A stretch of 64,000 nt of DNA from Paenibacillus sp. BSR1-1 (GCF_030403775.1 NZ_JAQMWQ010000006.1:1-64000); one strand, 5' to 3'. Shown: positions 52,309 to 60,956, counted from the first letter of the stretch. Numbers and translations: made by a program. The notes: generated from the letters alone by a model not told the origin.

Positions 52309-53145
52309 ATGAAAAAGAATTATACAAAAATTGTCCTTGATTTGTTGCTGGCCATTACGTTTGTGCTGCTAATGAATCCAAGAGTATTAGACGGTTTACC
52401 GTTTCATGAAATATCTGGTCTTGTAATAGGAGTTGCAATCCTTGTTCATATAGGTTTGAACTATCAATGGGTAATCAATACAACCAAAAAAATATTAGAT
52501 CCAAAACTACCAAAAAAAACGCGATTTAGTTACTTATTAAATATCCTCCTTTTAATTTCAATGGCGGCTGTCATTGTAACGGGGATACTTATTTCTAGGG
52601 TAGTATTGCCAAGTCTTGCGATTGAAGGGAATCATACAATCCGTGAACTTCATGGTTTTTCTGCTGATGTAACACTGGCTTTAGTTGGTCTACATGTTGG
52701 GGTTCATTGGCAATGGATCATTAGTATTTGTAAAAAAGCGTTTAAATCGAAGGAAGGAAAACTTAGGAATGGTGTTTTAGCATCAGTTATTCTATCACTG
52801 GCCATTTTGGCAGGGGGTATTCAATGGTTTGCATCAACTGCAACACCTAGCAATGGTGAATTCATGACGAAACAAATGCAGCAAAGTGAGCAGGCAACCA
52901 ATAAGGGGAACACAACGAACCAAGGGAACACAACAACAACGAATACAAATCAAGCACCGCCTAACAGAGATTTTCGTGAAGGAAAATTCCATGGAAAAGA
53001 GGGACATGGCGGCAACAGCAATCCATTTCTCGTCGTCCTTAACTATTTTGCAATATGGGCAGCCATCATCATTCCTACCTACTATATAGAAAAACGAATA
53101 TTAAGGAAAAAACGAGAATCAAGGTTTCGGCCTCAAACTTCATAA
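52309..53145 (+). CDS. DUF4405 membrane protein, cytochrome-b-like
   Basis: A 278-residue protein with four N-terminal membrane helices of the DUF4405 type. Histidines placed in pairs on the helices (FHEISG, LVHIGLNYQW, ELHGFSADV, LHVGVHWQW) are those expected for two b-type hemes, so electron transfer across the membrane is likely. After a further helix (VLASVILSLAILAGGIQWF) there is a low-complexity outer segment of about 60 residues rich in Thr, Asn and Gly, with many repeats of GNTT, then a last helix (FLVVLNYFAIWAAIIIPTYY) and a basic cytoplasmic end. Its redox partner is not in the window. GGAGGAATT site before the ATG. Confidence 0.75.
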   Translation: MKKNYTKIVLDLLLAITFVLLMNPRVLDGLPFHEISGLVIGVAILVHIGLNYQWVINTTKKILDPKLPKKTRFSYLLNILLLISMAAVIVTGILISRVVLPSLAIEGNHTIRELHGFSADVTLALVGLHVGVHWQWIISICKKAFKSKEGKLRNGVLASVILSLAILAGGIQWFASTATPSNGEFMTKQMQQSEQATNKGNTTNQGNTTTTNTNQAPPNRDFREGKFHGKEGHGGNSNPFLVVLNYFAIWAAIIIPTYYIEKRILRKKRESRFRPQTS

Positions 53146-53148
53146 CAG

Positions 53149-53178
53149 AAAGCCAGCTTCGTGGTAAGCGGGCTTTTT
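53149..53178 (+). terminator. Terminator after the DUF4405 gene
   Basis: AAAGCC-A-GCTT pairs with AAGC-G-GGCTTT (one mismatch), followed by T residues. Confidence 0.75.
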
Positions 53179-53197
53179 TGTTAGTATTCAATTAAAG

Positions 53198-53227
53198 TAA
53201 AAAAGACTTAACCCCTTGGTTAAGTCT
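53198..53227 (-). terminator. Terminator of the minus-strand gene at 53368
   Basis: AGACTTAACC/GGTTAAGTCT, perfect 10 bp with CCTT loop; on the minus strand it is followed by TTTTTT. It lies about 140 bases past that gene's stop codon. Confidence 0.75.
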
Positions 53228-53367
53228 CTATATAAATTTTCACTTATTTGTCCCTTTCCTAATATCTTTTCTTATTTAAATTTTATCGAGAAGGATTATC
53301 CTATTAATCCTTGTGTTTCGATATTATTAATAATATGAAGTTTTTATTCCATAGTGGATAATGCTAA

Positions 53368-54060
53368 TCAACACCTCCTCATAATGAAAATTGGATGGTT
53401 CTGATCACCTGGACCGATGAAATCTAACGCGGCAGGAGAAAATACTGTCACTTTTCTTTTAACGCCCTCAAAAAGTATTCGGATTTGTCCATGAACTACA
53501 TCATACTGGAAGACACCGTCTCCCAAGAAAATCCTCTTTTTGACTCTCCTTTCTAGGGCAGCCTTATTTTTTTTACTAACAGTGCGTTCCATATTGCGCA
53601 TTTCCACTTTCTCGTTAAGCTGCGATAAATTCTTCTCCGATTGAAGAACTACTTCTTCAATCGAAGCGACAATCCCGATCTCACGTTTATTTAATACCAA
53701 GACGAAGTGATAGCCTGTCTCCGATTTCTTCTGGACAACTGCTGCTTCATCCGTAATAAACGTGACGAATTCTTCGGATTTGTTCGTTTGTGAGTCTGGA
53801 GAGATTTCTTTTTGCCTGATGACTCGAAATATTGCTTTTGCTCCAATTTCTTCAAAGTCAAAGGGTCTAATACTTTGGGTACGGACAAGAAATAAATCAG
53901 CAACCTTCCCTTTGCTAGTTAATTGGATACATAAAGCAACATCATCATTCACCCCCTTTCCCTCATCGTTCGAGAGCATTGGGACATTCATGTTCATTCC
54001 TGGAAATTGAACGAAGATGTAGCTGAAGTTTTTCTTTGGCTGTACATTCAGAAGTCTCAT
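53368..54060 (-). CDS. Protein of unknown function (230 aa)
   Basis: A soluble protein without signal peptide or membrane helix. It starts MRLLNVQPKKNFSYIFVQFP; the middle is basic and helical (about residues 140-175, LSQLNEKVEMRNMERTVSKK and following), and the end (FLGDGVFQYDVVHGQIRILFEGVKRKVTVFSPAALDFIGPGD) looks beta-rich. No known motif is recognised. It stands alone with its own terminator and a ribosome site (AAAGG) before the ATG. Codon use is like that of neighbours. No function is proposed. Confidence 0.65.
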   Translation of the reverse strand: MRLLNVQPKKNFSYIFVQFPGMNMNVPMLSNDEGKGVNDDVALCIQLTSKGKVADLFLVRTQSIRPFDFEEIGAKAIFRVIRQKEISPDSQTNKSEEFVTFITDEAAVVQKKSETGYHFVLVLNKREIGIVASIEEVVLQSEKNLSQLNEKVEMRNMERTVSKKNKAALERRVKKRIFLGDGVFQYDVVHGQIRILFEGVKRKVTVFSPAALDFIGPGDQNHPIFIMRRC

Positions 54061-54298
54061 AAACTCACAACCTTTCCGATTTTGTAATAGGGTTTTTCCC
54101 CGTATAGGTTTATAAATTCAATATTTTTTTTTACTTTCCTTTCAAGGTATGCTGAGTTTTCATCGTCACTTTCTTATGAAATCCGATGGATAATTCCTTT
54201 TATTGAGTATTTATGAGCAATTCTATTATCGAAAAACAGAGATTGGAAAGTTTTTGTCGTTTCATATAATGAAATTGAATAAAAATAATCAATACCTA

Positions 54299-54327
54299 TT
54301 GACACAAAAGATTATTCGTATTATTAT
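54299..54327 (+). promoter_or_regulatory. Promoter of the ring-cleaving dioxygenase gene
   Basis: TTGACA (54299-54304), 17 bases, TATTAT (54322-54327), directly followed by the MhqR-like operator. The 240 bases before it (54061-54298) hold nothing recognisable. Confidence 0.75.
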
Positions 54328-54345
54328 TATCTCAGATTCAAGATA
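54328..54345. promoter_or_regulatory. MhqR-type operator
   Basis: TATCTCAGATTCAAGATA agrees with the B. subtilis MhqR box, as I remember it (TATCTCGAATTCGAGATA), at 15 of 18 positions. It lies just after the -10 box. A larger inverted repeat, ATTATTATCTCA (54323-54334) and TGAGATAATAAT (54354-54365), overlaps it, so a second half-site may be used. Confidence 0.6.
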
Positions 54346-54419
54346 CTTTAATTTGAGATAATAATTATTAAATCCAAAACGAAAAAATAAAATAAATATC
54401 TACAAAGGAGTGAAATGAA

Positions 54420-55388
54420 ATGGAACTATTAGGATTACATCATGTATCAATTATGACCGGGAAAGCTGAAAAAAATTATGAATTCTATACGAAAATTTTA
54501 GGAATGAGGCTGGTGAAAAAAACAGTCAATCAAGATGACACAAAGTCGTACCATCTATTTTATGCAGATGCAGAAGGAACACCTGGAACGGAGATCACCT
54601 TTTTTGACATCCCTGGACTTGGAAATTCTTACAGAGGAACTTCTGAAATTTCTACTGTCTCTTTGAGGGTTAAAGGTACAAATTCATTGGAATTTTGGAA
54701 GGAACGTTTTAGCCACTTTGGGATTGAGCATGGAAAAATTGAAAGAAGAGCTCAACGTGATACTTTAGCTTTTAGAGACTTTGATGGAACTCGATTATTG
54801 CTCGTTGCAGATAACGGTGAAAAAGGAGTAAGAGCAGGTATTCCTTGGCAGCGGGATGATATTCCAACAGAACATGCCATTAATGGTCTAGGGCCTGTAA
54901 CACTTACTGTCGGAATTTCCGAACCAACGATTGGTGTACTTACAGAAGTCATGGGTTTTCGTTTTGTCGGTTCTTATCCATCTCTTGAAGGGGAGTTCCC
55001 TGAAATCTTGGTTTATGCAACTGGAGAGGGAGGCAGCGGGGCAGAAGTTCATATTGAGACAAGGCCCGATTTGCCAAGAGCTCGGTTAGGTCGTGGAGGA
55101 GTCCATCATGTTGCTTTTCGGGTTCCGAATGAAGAAGAATACGATCAATGGGCACAGCACCTAAAGGATAACCGTCTGCCAAATTCAGGCAAGGTAGAGC
55201 GTTTTTATTTCAAAGCATTATATTTTAGAGAGCCAAATGGTATTTTGTTTGAATTATCAACCGATACACCAGGGTTTGCAACTGATGAACCTATGGAAAC
55301 AATGGGTCAAAATTTAGCATTGCCGCCATTTTTAGAGCCCCGTCGAAAAGAAATTGAAGAAAATTTACGGCCTCTAGAACTGAATTGA
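54420..55388 (+). CDS. Ring-cleaving dioxygenase, VOC family (MhqA/MhqO-like)
   Basis: A 322-residue protein of two glyoxalase/bleomycin-type (VOC) modules, 1-150 and 155-300, as in B. subtilis MhqA, MhqO and MhqE. Metal-binding residues are His in LGLHHVSIMTG, His in GVHHVAFRVPN and Glu in GILFELSTDTPG; YEFYTKILGMRLVKKTVNQDD is the usual first module. These enzymes are thought to open hydroquinone or catechol-like rings, protecting against quinones. An MhqR-like box lies at the promoter, which supports this role, although MhqR itself is not in the window. AAAGGAG site precedes the ATG. Confidence 0.88.
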   Translation: MELLGLHHVSIMTGKAEKNYEFYTKILGMRLVKKTVNQDDTKSYHLFYADAEGTPGTEITFFDIPGLGNSYRGTSEISTVSLRVKGTNSLEFWKERFSHFGIEHGKIERRAQRDTLAFRDFDGTRLLLVADNGEKGVRAGIPWQRDDIPTEHAINGLGPVTLTVGISEPTIGVLTEVMGFRFVGSYPSLEGEFPEILVYATGEGGSGAEVHIETRPDLPRARLGRGGVHHVAFRVPNEEEYDQWAQHLKDNRLPNSGKVERFYFKALYFREPNGILFELSTDTPGFATDEPMETMGQNLALPPFLEPRRKEIEENLRPLELN

Positions 55389-55435
55389 AAGATTGGAATT
55401 TAGGATTCAAATTACGAAAAAACTTTTATAATCTA

Positions 55436-55480
55436 AGTAAACGCACTGGTGAAATTTCCGCTAGTGCGTTTACTCATTTT
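55436..55480 (+). terminator. Terminator after the dioxygenase gene
   Basis: AGTAAACGCACT/AGTGCGTTTACT, 12 bp, with inner GG/CC pairing and a TTTTT tail. Confidence 0.8.
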
Positions 55481-55586
55481 TCGACATTAAACATAATTTC
55501 ATTATCTTGCTTTTTTATTTGAATATGCTTTCTTTTAATTGAAAACGAGGTATAGTGATATTAACAAATTGCTGGTGGTGGACAAT

Positions 55587-56189
55587 ATGATACATGAGGA
55601 TTTAAACGGTGAAATGATAACCGATGAAAAGTGGCAGGCCATAATCAGGAACGATGCATCGTATAATAATCAATTTATCTATGCTGTTAAGACCACAGGG
55701 ATTTTCTGTAAGCCTTCATGCAAATCGCGCATTCCTAAAAAGGAAAATGTCCGAATTTTTCAAAACGCAGAAGAAGCACTATCGGCCCATTTTCGACCTT
55801 GTAAACGATGCAAGCCGACCAACGAGCGATTACCTGATAACGAATGGGTTGCGCTCATTACAGAATACATTGATAAGAATTATCCTGAAAAGCTGACGCT
55901 GGAAACATTGGCTGAAATGAGCCATGGTAGCCCATATCATTTGCATCGGACTTTTAAAAGGATTACCGGCATTACTCCTGTAGAATATACCCAGCAAATC
56001 AGAATAAAAACAGCGAAAAATTTATTGCTTCAGTCTGACCTAGCAATTGCGGACATTGGAAAAGCAGTAGGGATACCTAATATCCCCTATTTTGTTACCT
56101 TATTTAAAAAAAAGATAGGATACACTCCTGCCCAATATCGACAATTTCAACGTAATATGGAGGTACCTCAAAATGAAGGCTCAAATTAA
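55587..56189 (+). CDS. adaA: Methylphosphotriester-DNA methyltransferase/AraC activator
   Basis: A 200-residue protein like B. subtilis AdaA. The N-terminal Ada zinc domain has four cysteines (FCKPSCKSR and RPCKRC); the first Cys takes methyl groups from DNA phosphotriesters, which turns the protein into an activator. The C-terminal half is an AraC-type double helix-turn-helix (LTLETLAEMSHGSPYHLHRTFKRITGITPVEYTQQIRI, then IADIGKAVGIPNIPYFVTLFKKKIGYTPAQYR). The start ATG 55587, after GGTGG, gives a length close to AdaA; TTG 55539 would add 16 residues. It overlaps adaB by 17 bases, an operon for the adaptive response to alkylation. Confidence 0.88.
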   Translation: MIHEDLNGEMITDEKWQAIIRNDASYNNQFIYAVKTTGIFCKPSCKSRIPKKENVRIFQNAEEALSAHFRPCKRCKPTNERLPDNEWVALITEYIDKNYPEKLTLETLAEMSHGSPYHLHRTFKRITGITPVEYTQQIRIKTAKNLLLQSDLAIADIGKAVGIPNIPYFVTLFKKKIGYTPAQYRQFQRNMEVPQNEGSN

Positions 56190-56697
56190 CCCACCCATTT
56201 ATTGGTCACAGTTTATATTTAAAGAATGGAAATTGAATATTGCAGCTTCTGAGAAAGGACTTTGTTTCGTTGGCTCACAAAACAAATCGTTTGAGGAGTT
56301 GGCTGCTTGGGCAGAAAAACGATTTCCTGGCAGCTTTCTCGTGGAGGATCGGGAGAGGCTAGAGCCTTATTTAGCCGAGCTAATGGAATATTTTGAGGGG
56401 AAACGAAAAGATTTCTCTGTTCCGTTTGATATTCATGGAACAGAGTTTCAAGTAGCTGTTTGGAACGCACTTTGTGAGATTCCGTTTGGAGAGACAAAAT
56501 CCTATTCTGACATTGCAAACTATATCGATAAACCAGCCGCTGTTCGAGCAGTTGGCGCGGCAATTGGAGCTAATCCGGTGTTAATTACCGTACCATGCCA
56601 TCGTGTTGTTGGAAAAAATGGCTCGTTGACCGGCTACCGAGGCGGATTAGAGATGAAGACACAACTCCTTGATTTGGAACGGCAAGGATTTAAATAG
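56173..56697 (+). CDS. adaB: Methylated-DNA-protein-cysteine methyltransferase
   Basis: A 174-residue O6-alkylguanine-DNA alkyltransferase (Ogt/AdaB type), which moves methyl groups from O6-methylguanine to its own Cys and is then used up. The active-site stretch ITVPCHRVVGKNGSLTGYRGGL is complete, with the DNA-binding FQVAVWNALCEIPFGETKSYSDIA and RAVGAAIGANP before it. Start ATG 56173 lies in the end of adaA with an AGG-rich site (GGAGGT), so translation is coupled. Induction by AdaA is expected as in B. subtilis. Confidence 0.9.
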   Translation: MKAQINPPIYWSQFIFKEWKLNIAASEKGLCFVGSQNKSFEELAAWAEKRFPGSFLVEDRERLEPYLAELMEYFEGKRKDFSVPFDIHGTEFQVAVWNALCEIPFGETKSYSDIANYIDKPAAVRAVGAAIGANPVLITVPCHRVVGKNGSLTGYRGGLEMKTQLLDLERQGFK

Positions 56698-56710
56698 AAA
56701 TTAACCATTG

Positions 56711-56738
56711 ATGAGGCTTACGGCCTCATTTTTATTTT
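56711..56738 (+). terminator. Terminator after adaAB
   Basis: ATGAGGC/GCCTCAT stem with TTACG loop and a T-rich tail. Confidence 0.75.
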
Positions 56739-56898
56739 TTTAACTAAGGTCCCGTTCAAAATGAAAACATCAATTCTTAAATAAAAATTAGAAAATTCAG
56801 AGGAATTCATGCCTATTATGTTGAAATAATAAATCAAAGTTAATTTATGGTTCACTCTTATTTATCAAAAAATTAGCCATTTTTAAGAGAGGTGAAAA

Positions 56899-57612
56899 AT
56901 GAGGAAAATCGTAATATCTGATATTCATGGTTGTTTAACGGAGCTTGATCTACTTTTGCAAAAGACCAAAGCTCAACCAGATGAAGTTATTTTTCTAGGA
57001 GACTATATTGACTCCGGACCAGATAGTATGGGTGTAGTAGATAAGGTAATAGATTGGTGCGGCCAAGGTGCAACGGCATTACTAGGCAATCATGATGATT
57101 TATTTTTACGATGGCTGGATGATAAAGAAATCATTTTTTACTATGGCAGAATTGGCGGAATAGCTACGATTAATAGCTGCCTACAAAGACTTGGAATGGG
57201 CAGTGTTGAATATTCCCAATTGCTGCATGACCAAATAAAAGAAAATGAAGTAAGAAAAACCATCATAGACTGTTTTCGTGAACAAATTTCCTTTTTACAG
57301 TCGCTCCCATTATATCAAAAGGAGTCAGAATTAATTTTTGTTCACGCAGGAATTAATCCGAAAAAAGGATTGGAAAAAACGACCAAAGTAGAGTTTCTCA
57401 ATCTTCGTGATGAATTTATTTATGAGTATAAAGGTTGTGAAACAATCATTTTCGGTCATACACCAACTAGAAGATTACATAATCATAATAATGTATATTT
57501 TGGTCCGAACCGAGTAATCGGAATCGATGGAGGATGTGCTTTTGGCGGACAGCTAAATGCATTAATCATATCCGATGGCCAGTTTAGTACAGCATCAGTT
57601 TTAAGAAAATAA
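56899..57612 (+). CDS. Metallophosphoesterase, Ser/Thr phosphatase-like
   Basis: A 237-residue calcineurin-like phosphatase, a diverged relative of the gene at 19766-20500. All metal motifs are present: ISDIHGC, GDYIDSGPDSMG, LGNHDD, VHAGI and IFGHTPTRR. Arg in the usual GDxxDRG motif is Ser here, and GNHD replaces GNHE, so substrate preference probably differs from PrpE-type enzymes. It acts in the cytoplasm on phosphoproteins or dinucleotides; the exact substrate is open. GAGAGGTG site before the ATG. The nitronate monooxygenase gene follows 25 bases later, on the same strand and without terminator, so the two may be co-transcribed by position only. Confidence 0.82.
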   Translation: MRKIVISDIHGCLTELDLLLQKTKAQPDEVIFLGDYIDSGPDSMGVVDKVIDWCGQGATALLGNHDDLFLRWLDDKEIIFYYGRIGGIATINSCLQRLGMGSVEYSQLLHDQIKENEVRKTIIDCFREQISFLQSLPLYQKESELIFVHAGINPKKGLEKTTKVEFLNLRDEFIYEYKGCETIIFGHTPTRRLHNHNNVYFGPNRVIGIDGGCAFGGQLNALIISDGQFSTASVLRK

Positions 57613-57637
57613 ATTTTCAAATGGAGGCAAAGTGAAC

Positions 57638-58603
57638 ATGTCAAATATTCCATCAATACTTAAAGGGTTGCGTATTCCTGTAATCGGCGCACCTCTTTTT
57701 ATCATTAGTAATCCGAAACTAGTCATTGCACAGTGTAAGGCAGGAATTGTTGGCTCTATGCCGGCCCTAAATGCCAGGCCTGCATCTATGCTCGATGAAT
57801 GGTTAGCAGAAATCACAGAAGAACTGGCAGCGTACAACGCAAAGAATCCGGACCGGCCTGCTGCTCCGTTCGCGATTAATCAAATCGTGCACAGGTCTAA
57901 TGATCGGCTCGAGCATGACGTGGAATTGTGTAAGAAGTATAAAGTTCCGATCATTATTACTTCCCTTGGGGCACGTGAGGATGTAAATGCCGCGATACAT
58001 AGTTACGGTGGAATTGTGATGCACGATGTTATCAATAACAAGTTTGCGCACAAGGCCATCGAGAAAGGGGCAGATGGGTTGATTGCTGTTGCTGCCGGTG
58101 CTGGCGGTCATGCCGGCGTAAAGAGCCCATTTGCATTGATTCAAGAAATCCGCCAATGGTTCAACGGTCCGCTTGCTTTGTCCGGATCGATTGCCAATGG
58201 TAATGCGGTATTAGCTGCCCAAGCGCTGGGGGCCGATTTTGCTTATATCGGATCGCCTTTTATTGCGACCCATGAAGCGAATGCTGTTGAAGAATATAAG
58301 CAGGCAATCGTTGATTCTACATCTGACGATATTGTTTATAGTAATTTGTTCACAGGTGTCCATGGAAACTATCTGGCTCCATCTATCCGAAAAGCTGGGT
58401 TGGATCCAGAGGCCCTTCCTGAAAGCGATCCATCTAAGATGAGTTTTTCTGATGGATCATCGAAGCCGAAAGCGTGGAAGGAAATCTGGGGATCCGGTCA
58501 GGGAATCGGAGTTATTAATGAGGTCACGGGTGCAGGAGAATTCGTTGACAAGCTATATCGCGAATATATGGCAGCAAAAGAGAGAATCGTTCATATCGGA
58601 TAA
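57638..58603 (+). CDS. Nitronate monooxygenase (2-nitropropane dioxygenase family)
   Basis: A 321-residue FMN enzyme with a TIM barrel that oxidises alkyl nitronates such as propionate 3-nitronate. Recognisable are GLRIPVIGAPLFIISNPKLVIAQCKAGIVGSMPALNARP, FAINQIVHRSNDR, VPIIITSLGA, the FMN-binding GADGLIAVAAGAGGHAG with the family's catalytic-His region, LALSGSIANGNAVLAAQALGADFAYIGSPFIATHEA, and GQGIGVINEVTGAGEFVDKLYREY. ATG 57638 is used, 10 bases after GGAGG; GTG 57632 would be too close to the site. Such enzymes detoxify nitro compounds. Confidence 0.88.
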   Translation: MSNIPSILKGLRIPVIGAPLFIISNPKLVIAQCKAGIVGSMPALNARPASMLDEWLAEITEELAAYNAKNPDRPAAPFAINQIVHRSNDRLEHDVELCKKYKVPIIITSLGAREDVNAAIHSYGGIVMHDVINNKFAHKAIEKGADGLIAVAAGAGGHAGVKSPFALIQEIRQWFNGPLALSGSIANGNAVLAAQALGADFAYIGSPFIATHEANAVEEYKQAIVDSTSDDIVYSNLFTGVHGNYLAPSIRKAGLDPEALPESDPSKMSFSDGSSKPKAWKEIWGSGQGIGVINEVTGAGEFVDKLYREYMAAKERIVHIG

Positions 58604-58622
58604 AAAATTTCCTGCAAAAAAG

Positions 58623-58660
58623 GCACCCCAATTGTTTGACGTGTTGAACAATTGGGGTGC
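58623..58660. terminator. Strong hairpin after the nitronate monooxygenase gene
   Basis: GCACCCCAATTGTT/AACAATTGGGGTGC, perfect 14 bp with a 10-base loop. On the plus strand TCTT follows; on the minus strand TTTTTT follows, so it can terminate from both sides. Confidence 0.75.
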
Positions 58661-58939
58661 TCTTAAAAATTGTTAGTTTTTTACCTATTTTTTAGTTGCT
58701 GCTGGCATCTGTATCATCATAATATGTTCCTTGACCTTGTTCTGCATTGAAGGTCCAATCCACTAACGAAACGCTATAGCAAACAGTTGTATACCCACTA
58801 TGGAGAGACAGGACAGTATGAGAAGGCTGTGAATAATTCTGATTATTTATTAGAGGATGTAAAAGTAGACTAAATGTAAAGAAAGGAAATCAAAGAAGGC
58901 AACTACCCTGTTACTTGTGGTCGTTGCCTTCTTCTGTAC
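58661..58939. other. Intergenic stretch with a possible TPR-gene remnant
   Basis: A plus-strand frame without start ends at 58874 with HYGETGQYEKAVNNSDYLLE and a few further codons; this looks like the last helices of a tetratricopeptide protein whose rest is lost. The minus strand is also open over part of it. A short hairpin (AGGCAACTACC…GGTCGTTGCCTTCTT) at 58896-58933 ends the cysteine dioxygenase gene on the minus strand. Confidence 0.3.
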
Positions 58940-59512
58940 TTATTTATCAGGAACAGCATCCTTCTTTAGTTGAATCTCTTTTACTTTTTGATATTGTTCG
59001 TCAGGCCACCAAGCTCCGCAGTCGTCAGAAACAACACAAGCAGCACATTTTTGTAAATCATAGACAATCATTCCGGTAATGGGAGGGGAATAAAGATGGA
59101 GAGTGACTAAATTGGTCTTATTTGAAGCTTGCATTTTATGGATAGCTTTTTTTGGTGCATAAAAATGTTTCCCTTTATGATGGAATTCATGGAACAATTC
59201 AAATGGCAAGCCATTTCCTTTCACCTCATAAACCGAATTCAGGGAGGTGCCGGAAAGGACTTGGATCCAGCCGTGGGAATTGCCATGATCATGGGGGGCG
59301 CATTCCAACTGAGACCAATTCATCACGAGCATCTCGACTTCTTCATTTTTATAAAGGAGCTTCCGATTGTATGGCTTTCCCACGGATGGTTCCGGTAAGC
59401 CAGCAAGATCATCAAGTTTTAGATCTAATTGTAATAAAGCTTTTTTTAAATCGGTTTTTGATGGGCATTTTAAGGGATCCAACACATGCCTAATCCTACT
59501 TGTCAAAGTCAT
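58940..59512 (-). CDS. cdoA: Cysteine dioxygenase
   Basis: A 190-residue cupin of the type I cysteine dioxygenase family (B. subtilis YubC-like). It adds O2 to cysteine to give cysteine sulfinate, using iron held by three His. The first cupin motif is APHDHGNSHGWIQVLSG and the second part is IHKMQASNKTNLVTLHLYSPPI. The C-terminus carries CAACVVSDDC, Cys residues also seen in Bacillus homologues. It lies 12 bases after an EamA/DMT transporter gene on the same strand, so both should be made together, probably to handle excess cysteine or its oxidation product. Confidence 0.88.
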   Translation of the reverse strand: MTLTSRIRHVLDPLKCPSKTDLKKALLQLDLKLDDLAGLPEPSVGKPYNRKLLYKNEEVEMLVMNWSQLECAPHDHGNSHGWIQVLSGTSLNSVYEVKGNGLPFELFHEFHHKGKHFYAPKKAIHKMQASNKTNLVTLHLYSPPITGMIVYDLQKCAACVVSDDCGAWWPDEQYQKVKEIQLKKDAVPDK

Positions 59513-59524
59513 AAAGCTATCCTC

Positions 59525-60451
59525 CTATGGGCGTTTATTCTTGAAGAGTCTAAACAACATAGGTACAAGCTGACCATTAACGACAATGACTCCAATTATA
59601 ATTATGATTCCTCCGGCAGCACTTATGAATAAAACTTTTTCCTCCAAAAGCAAAACCGCTGCAACTAAAGTCGAGAGAGGCTCTAAATATAAAAACATCG
59701 AAACCGTTGAAGCTTCTAAAATTTCAAGTGCCTTCCCCCAATACCAATAGGCAACGCCAGAAACGAAAACCCCCAGAAATAACAAATGCGCCCATTCAGT
59801 ATGGGTTAGAAGTGAAAGGGATTCCCATCCTCTGTTCCGGATGATAAAAGGTATGGTAAGAATTAAGCCTAGTAAACTAGAATAAAATGTCACTAAAAGA
59901 GGGGAATAAGGAATTTTTAAAGATTTTAAGAGCACTGAATAAACAGCCCAATTCAATGTGCTCAGAATCATGAGAAAAAGTCCAATATTCAGGGTAATTT
60001 GAAAGGATTGTCCACTTCTTGTCGTTGTGACCAGCAACACACCTGTTATGGCCAGCACCATACCCGCAGCCTTAGTCATACTCATCTTCTCATGCAAAAA
60101 GAGAATGGACAAGATAACCGTAAAGATCGGGGAAAGTGAAATGAGCCATCCTGCAGAAGACGCATTTATCGTCAGCAATGCTGTCGCTTGTAGGACTTGA
60201 TGCACAAATACTCCAAGAATGCCCAATATCATTAAATGGGGAATATATTGAATCGAGACTTTTAGCCGAGTACGCTGCATGAGTAATAACGACAGAAGAA
60301 ATAGGGTTCCTATTCCAAAACGAAGAACGAGTATTGAATAGGGGTCAAGCTTTCCAAGAACCGCCTTGGTCGATACAAATGAGACTCCCCAAAAACTAAT
60401 GGACATTAACGCATATAGTGAAGCGGTTAGCCTAAATCTATTATAAGCCAC
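59525..60451 (-). CDS. EamA/DMT-family transporter
   Basis: A 308-residue membrane protein with ten helices in two EamA repeats (about 10-145 and 155-295): MSISFWGVSFVSTKAVLGKLDPYSILVLRFGIGTLFL and NWAVYSVLLKSLKIPYSPLLVTFYSSLLGLIL. Drug/metabolite transporters of this kind often export amino acids, e.g. cysteine pathway metabolites (YdeD/EamA of E. coli exports O-acetylserine and cysteine). Being the first gene of an operon with cysteine dioxygenase, a role in cysteine or cysteine-sulfinate export is plausible but inferred from context only. The basic C-terminus lies in the cytoplasm. Confidence 0.82.
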   Translation of the reverse strand: MAYNRFRLTASLYALMSISFWGVSFVSTKAVLGKLDPYSILVLRFGIGTLFLLSLLLMQRTRLKVSIQYIPHLMILGILGVFVHQVLQATALLTINASSAGWLISLSPIFTVILSILFLHEKMSMTKAAGMVLAITGVLLVTTTRSGQSFQITLNIGLFLMILSTLNWAVYSVLLKSLKIPYSPLLVTFYSSLLGLILTIPFIIRNRGWESLSLLTHTEWAHLLFLGVFVSGVAYWYWGKALEILEASTVSMFLYLEPLSTLVAAVLLLEEKVLFISAAGGIIIIIGVIVVNGQLVPMLFRLFKNKRP

Positions 60452-60675
60452 GTCTGAACATCCCTTTCAGAAATGATCGTTATTTCATCTTATGCTTGTC
60501 CAAAAATAAGATGTTTGTGACTTTTGCAAAAGAGGTAAATGATTAAATTAAAAGTGGTCATGGTCAAACTGATTATAAATGGAAGAAACCGTAATAACTT
60601 TCCAGGTTTTTTTAGAACCATAGACAAGGATATCTTCATAAAATAGTTTATCTAACTATGAAGGTGTTTTTGTTG

Positions 60676-60921
60676 ATGAACTATAGAGATACTCACCCCG
60701 AACCCATAATAGGTCAGGCGTGGACTGGTAAACATGTCATATTGCTTCATTGCACAGCAGATAACCAATTTATTGACCTTTATAAAAGCTTTCATGCACC
60801 GACAGAGCCTCCAAGATTCAATTGTTCTGAGACTTTATCTCAGTTACTCAGTATCGGCTATCGCATACATGCCGTCACAGCAATATCGCCCAATCAAATA
60901 CAATATACACTGGTATTATAA
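60676..60921 (+). CDS. Small protein of unknown function (81 aa)
   Basis: A short frame with ATG 60676 placed 9 bases after AAGGTG; ATG 60658 would overlap this site. The product begins MNYRDTHPEPIIGQAWTGKH, has no membrane helix or signal peptide, and includes LLHCTADNQFIDLYKSFHAP and SQLLSIGYRIHAVTAISPNQ, looking like a small alpha/beta fold. A strong terminator starts right behind its stop codon, supporting a real gene. I recognise no family. Confidence 0.55.
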   Translation: MNYRDTHPEPIIGQAWTGKHVILLHCTADNQFIDLYKSFHAPTEPPRFNCSETLSQLLSIGYRIHAVTAISPNQIQYTLVL

Positions 60922-60956
60922 AAAAGAGTTCGGGACAAATGTTCCGAACTCTTTTG
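60922..60956. terminator. Bidirectional terminator
   Basis: AAAAGAGTTCGG/CCGAACTCTTTT, perfect 12 bp with a 10-base loop; A/T-runs on both sides let it serve the 81-aa gene and the convergent alpha-galactosidase gene. Confidence 0.85.
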
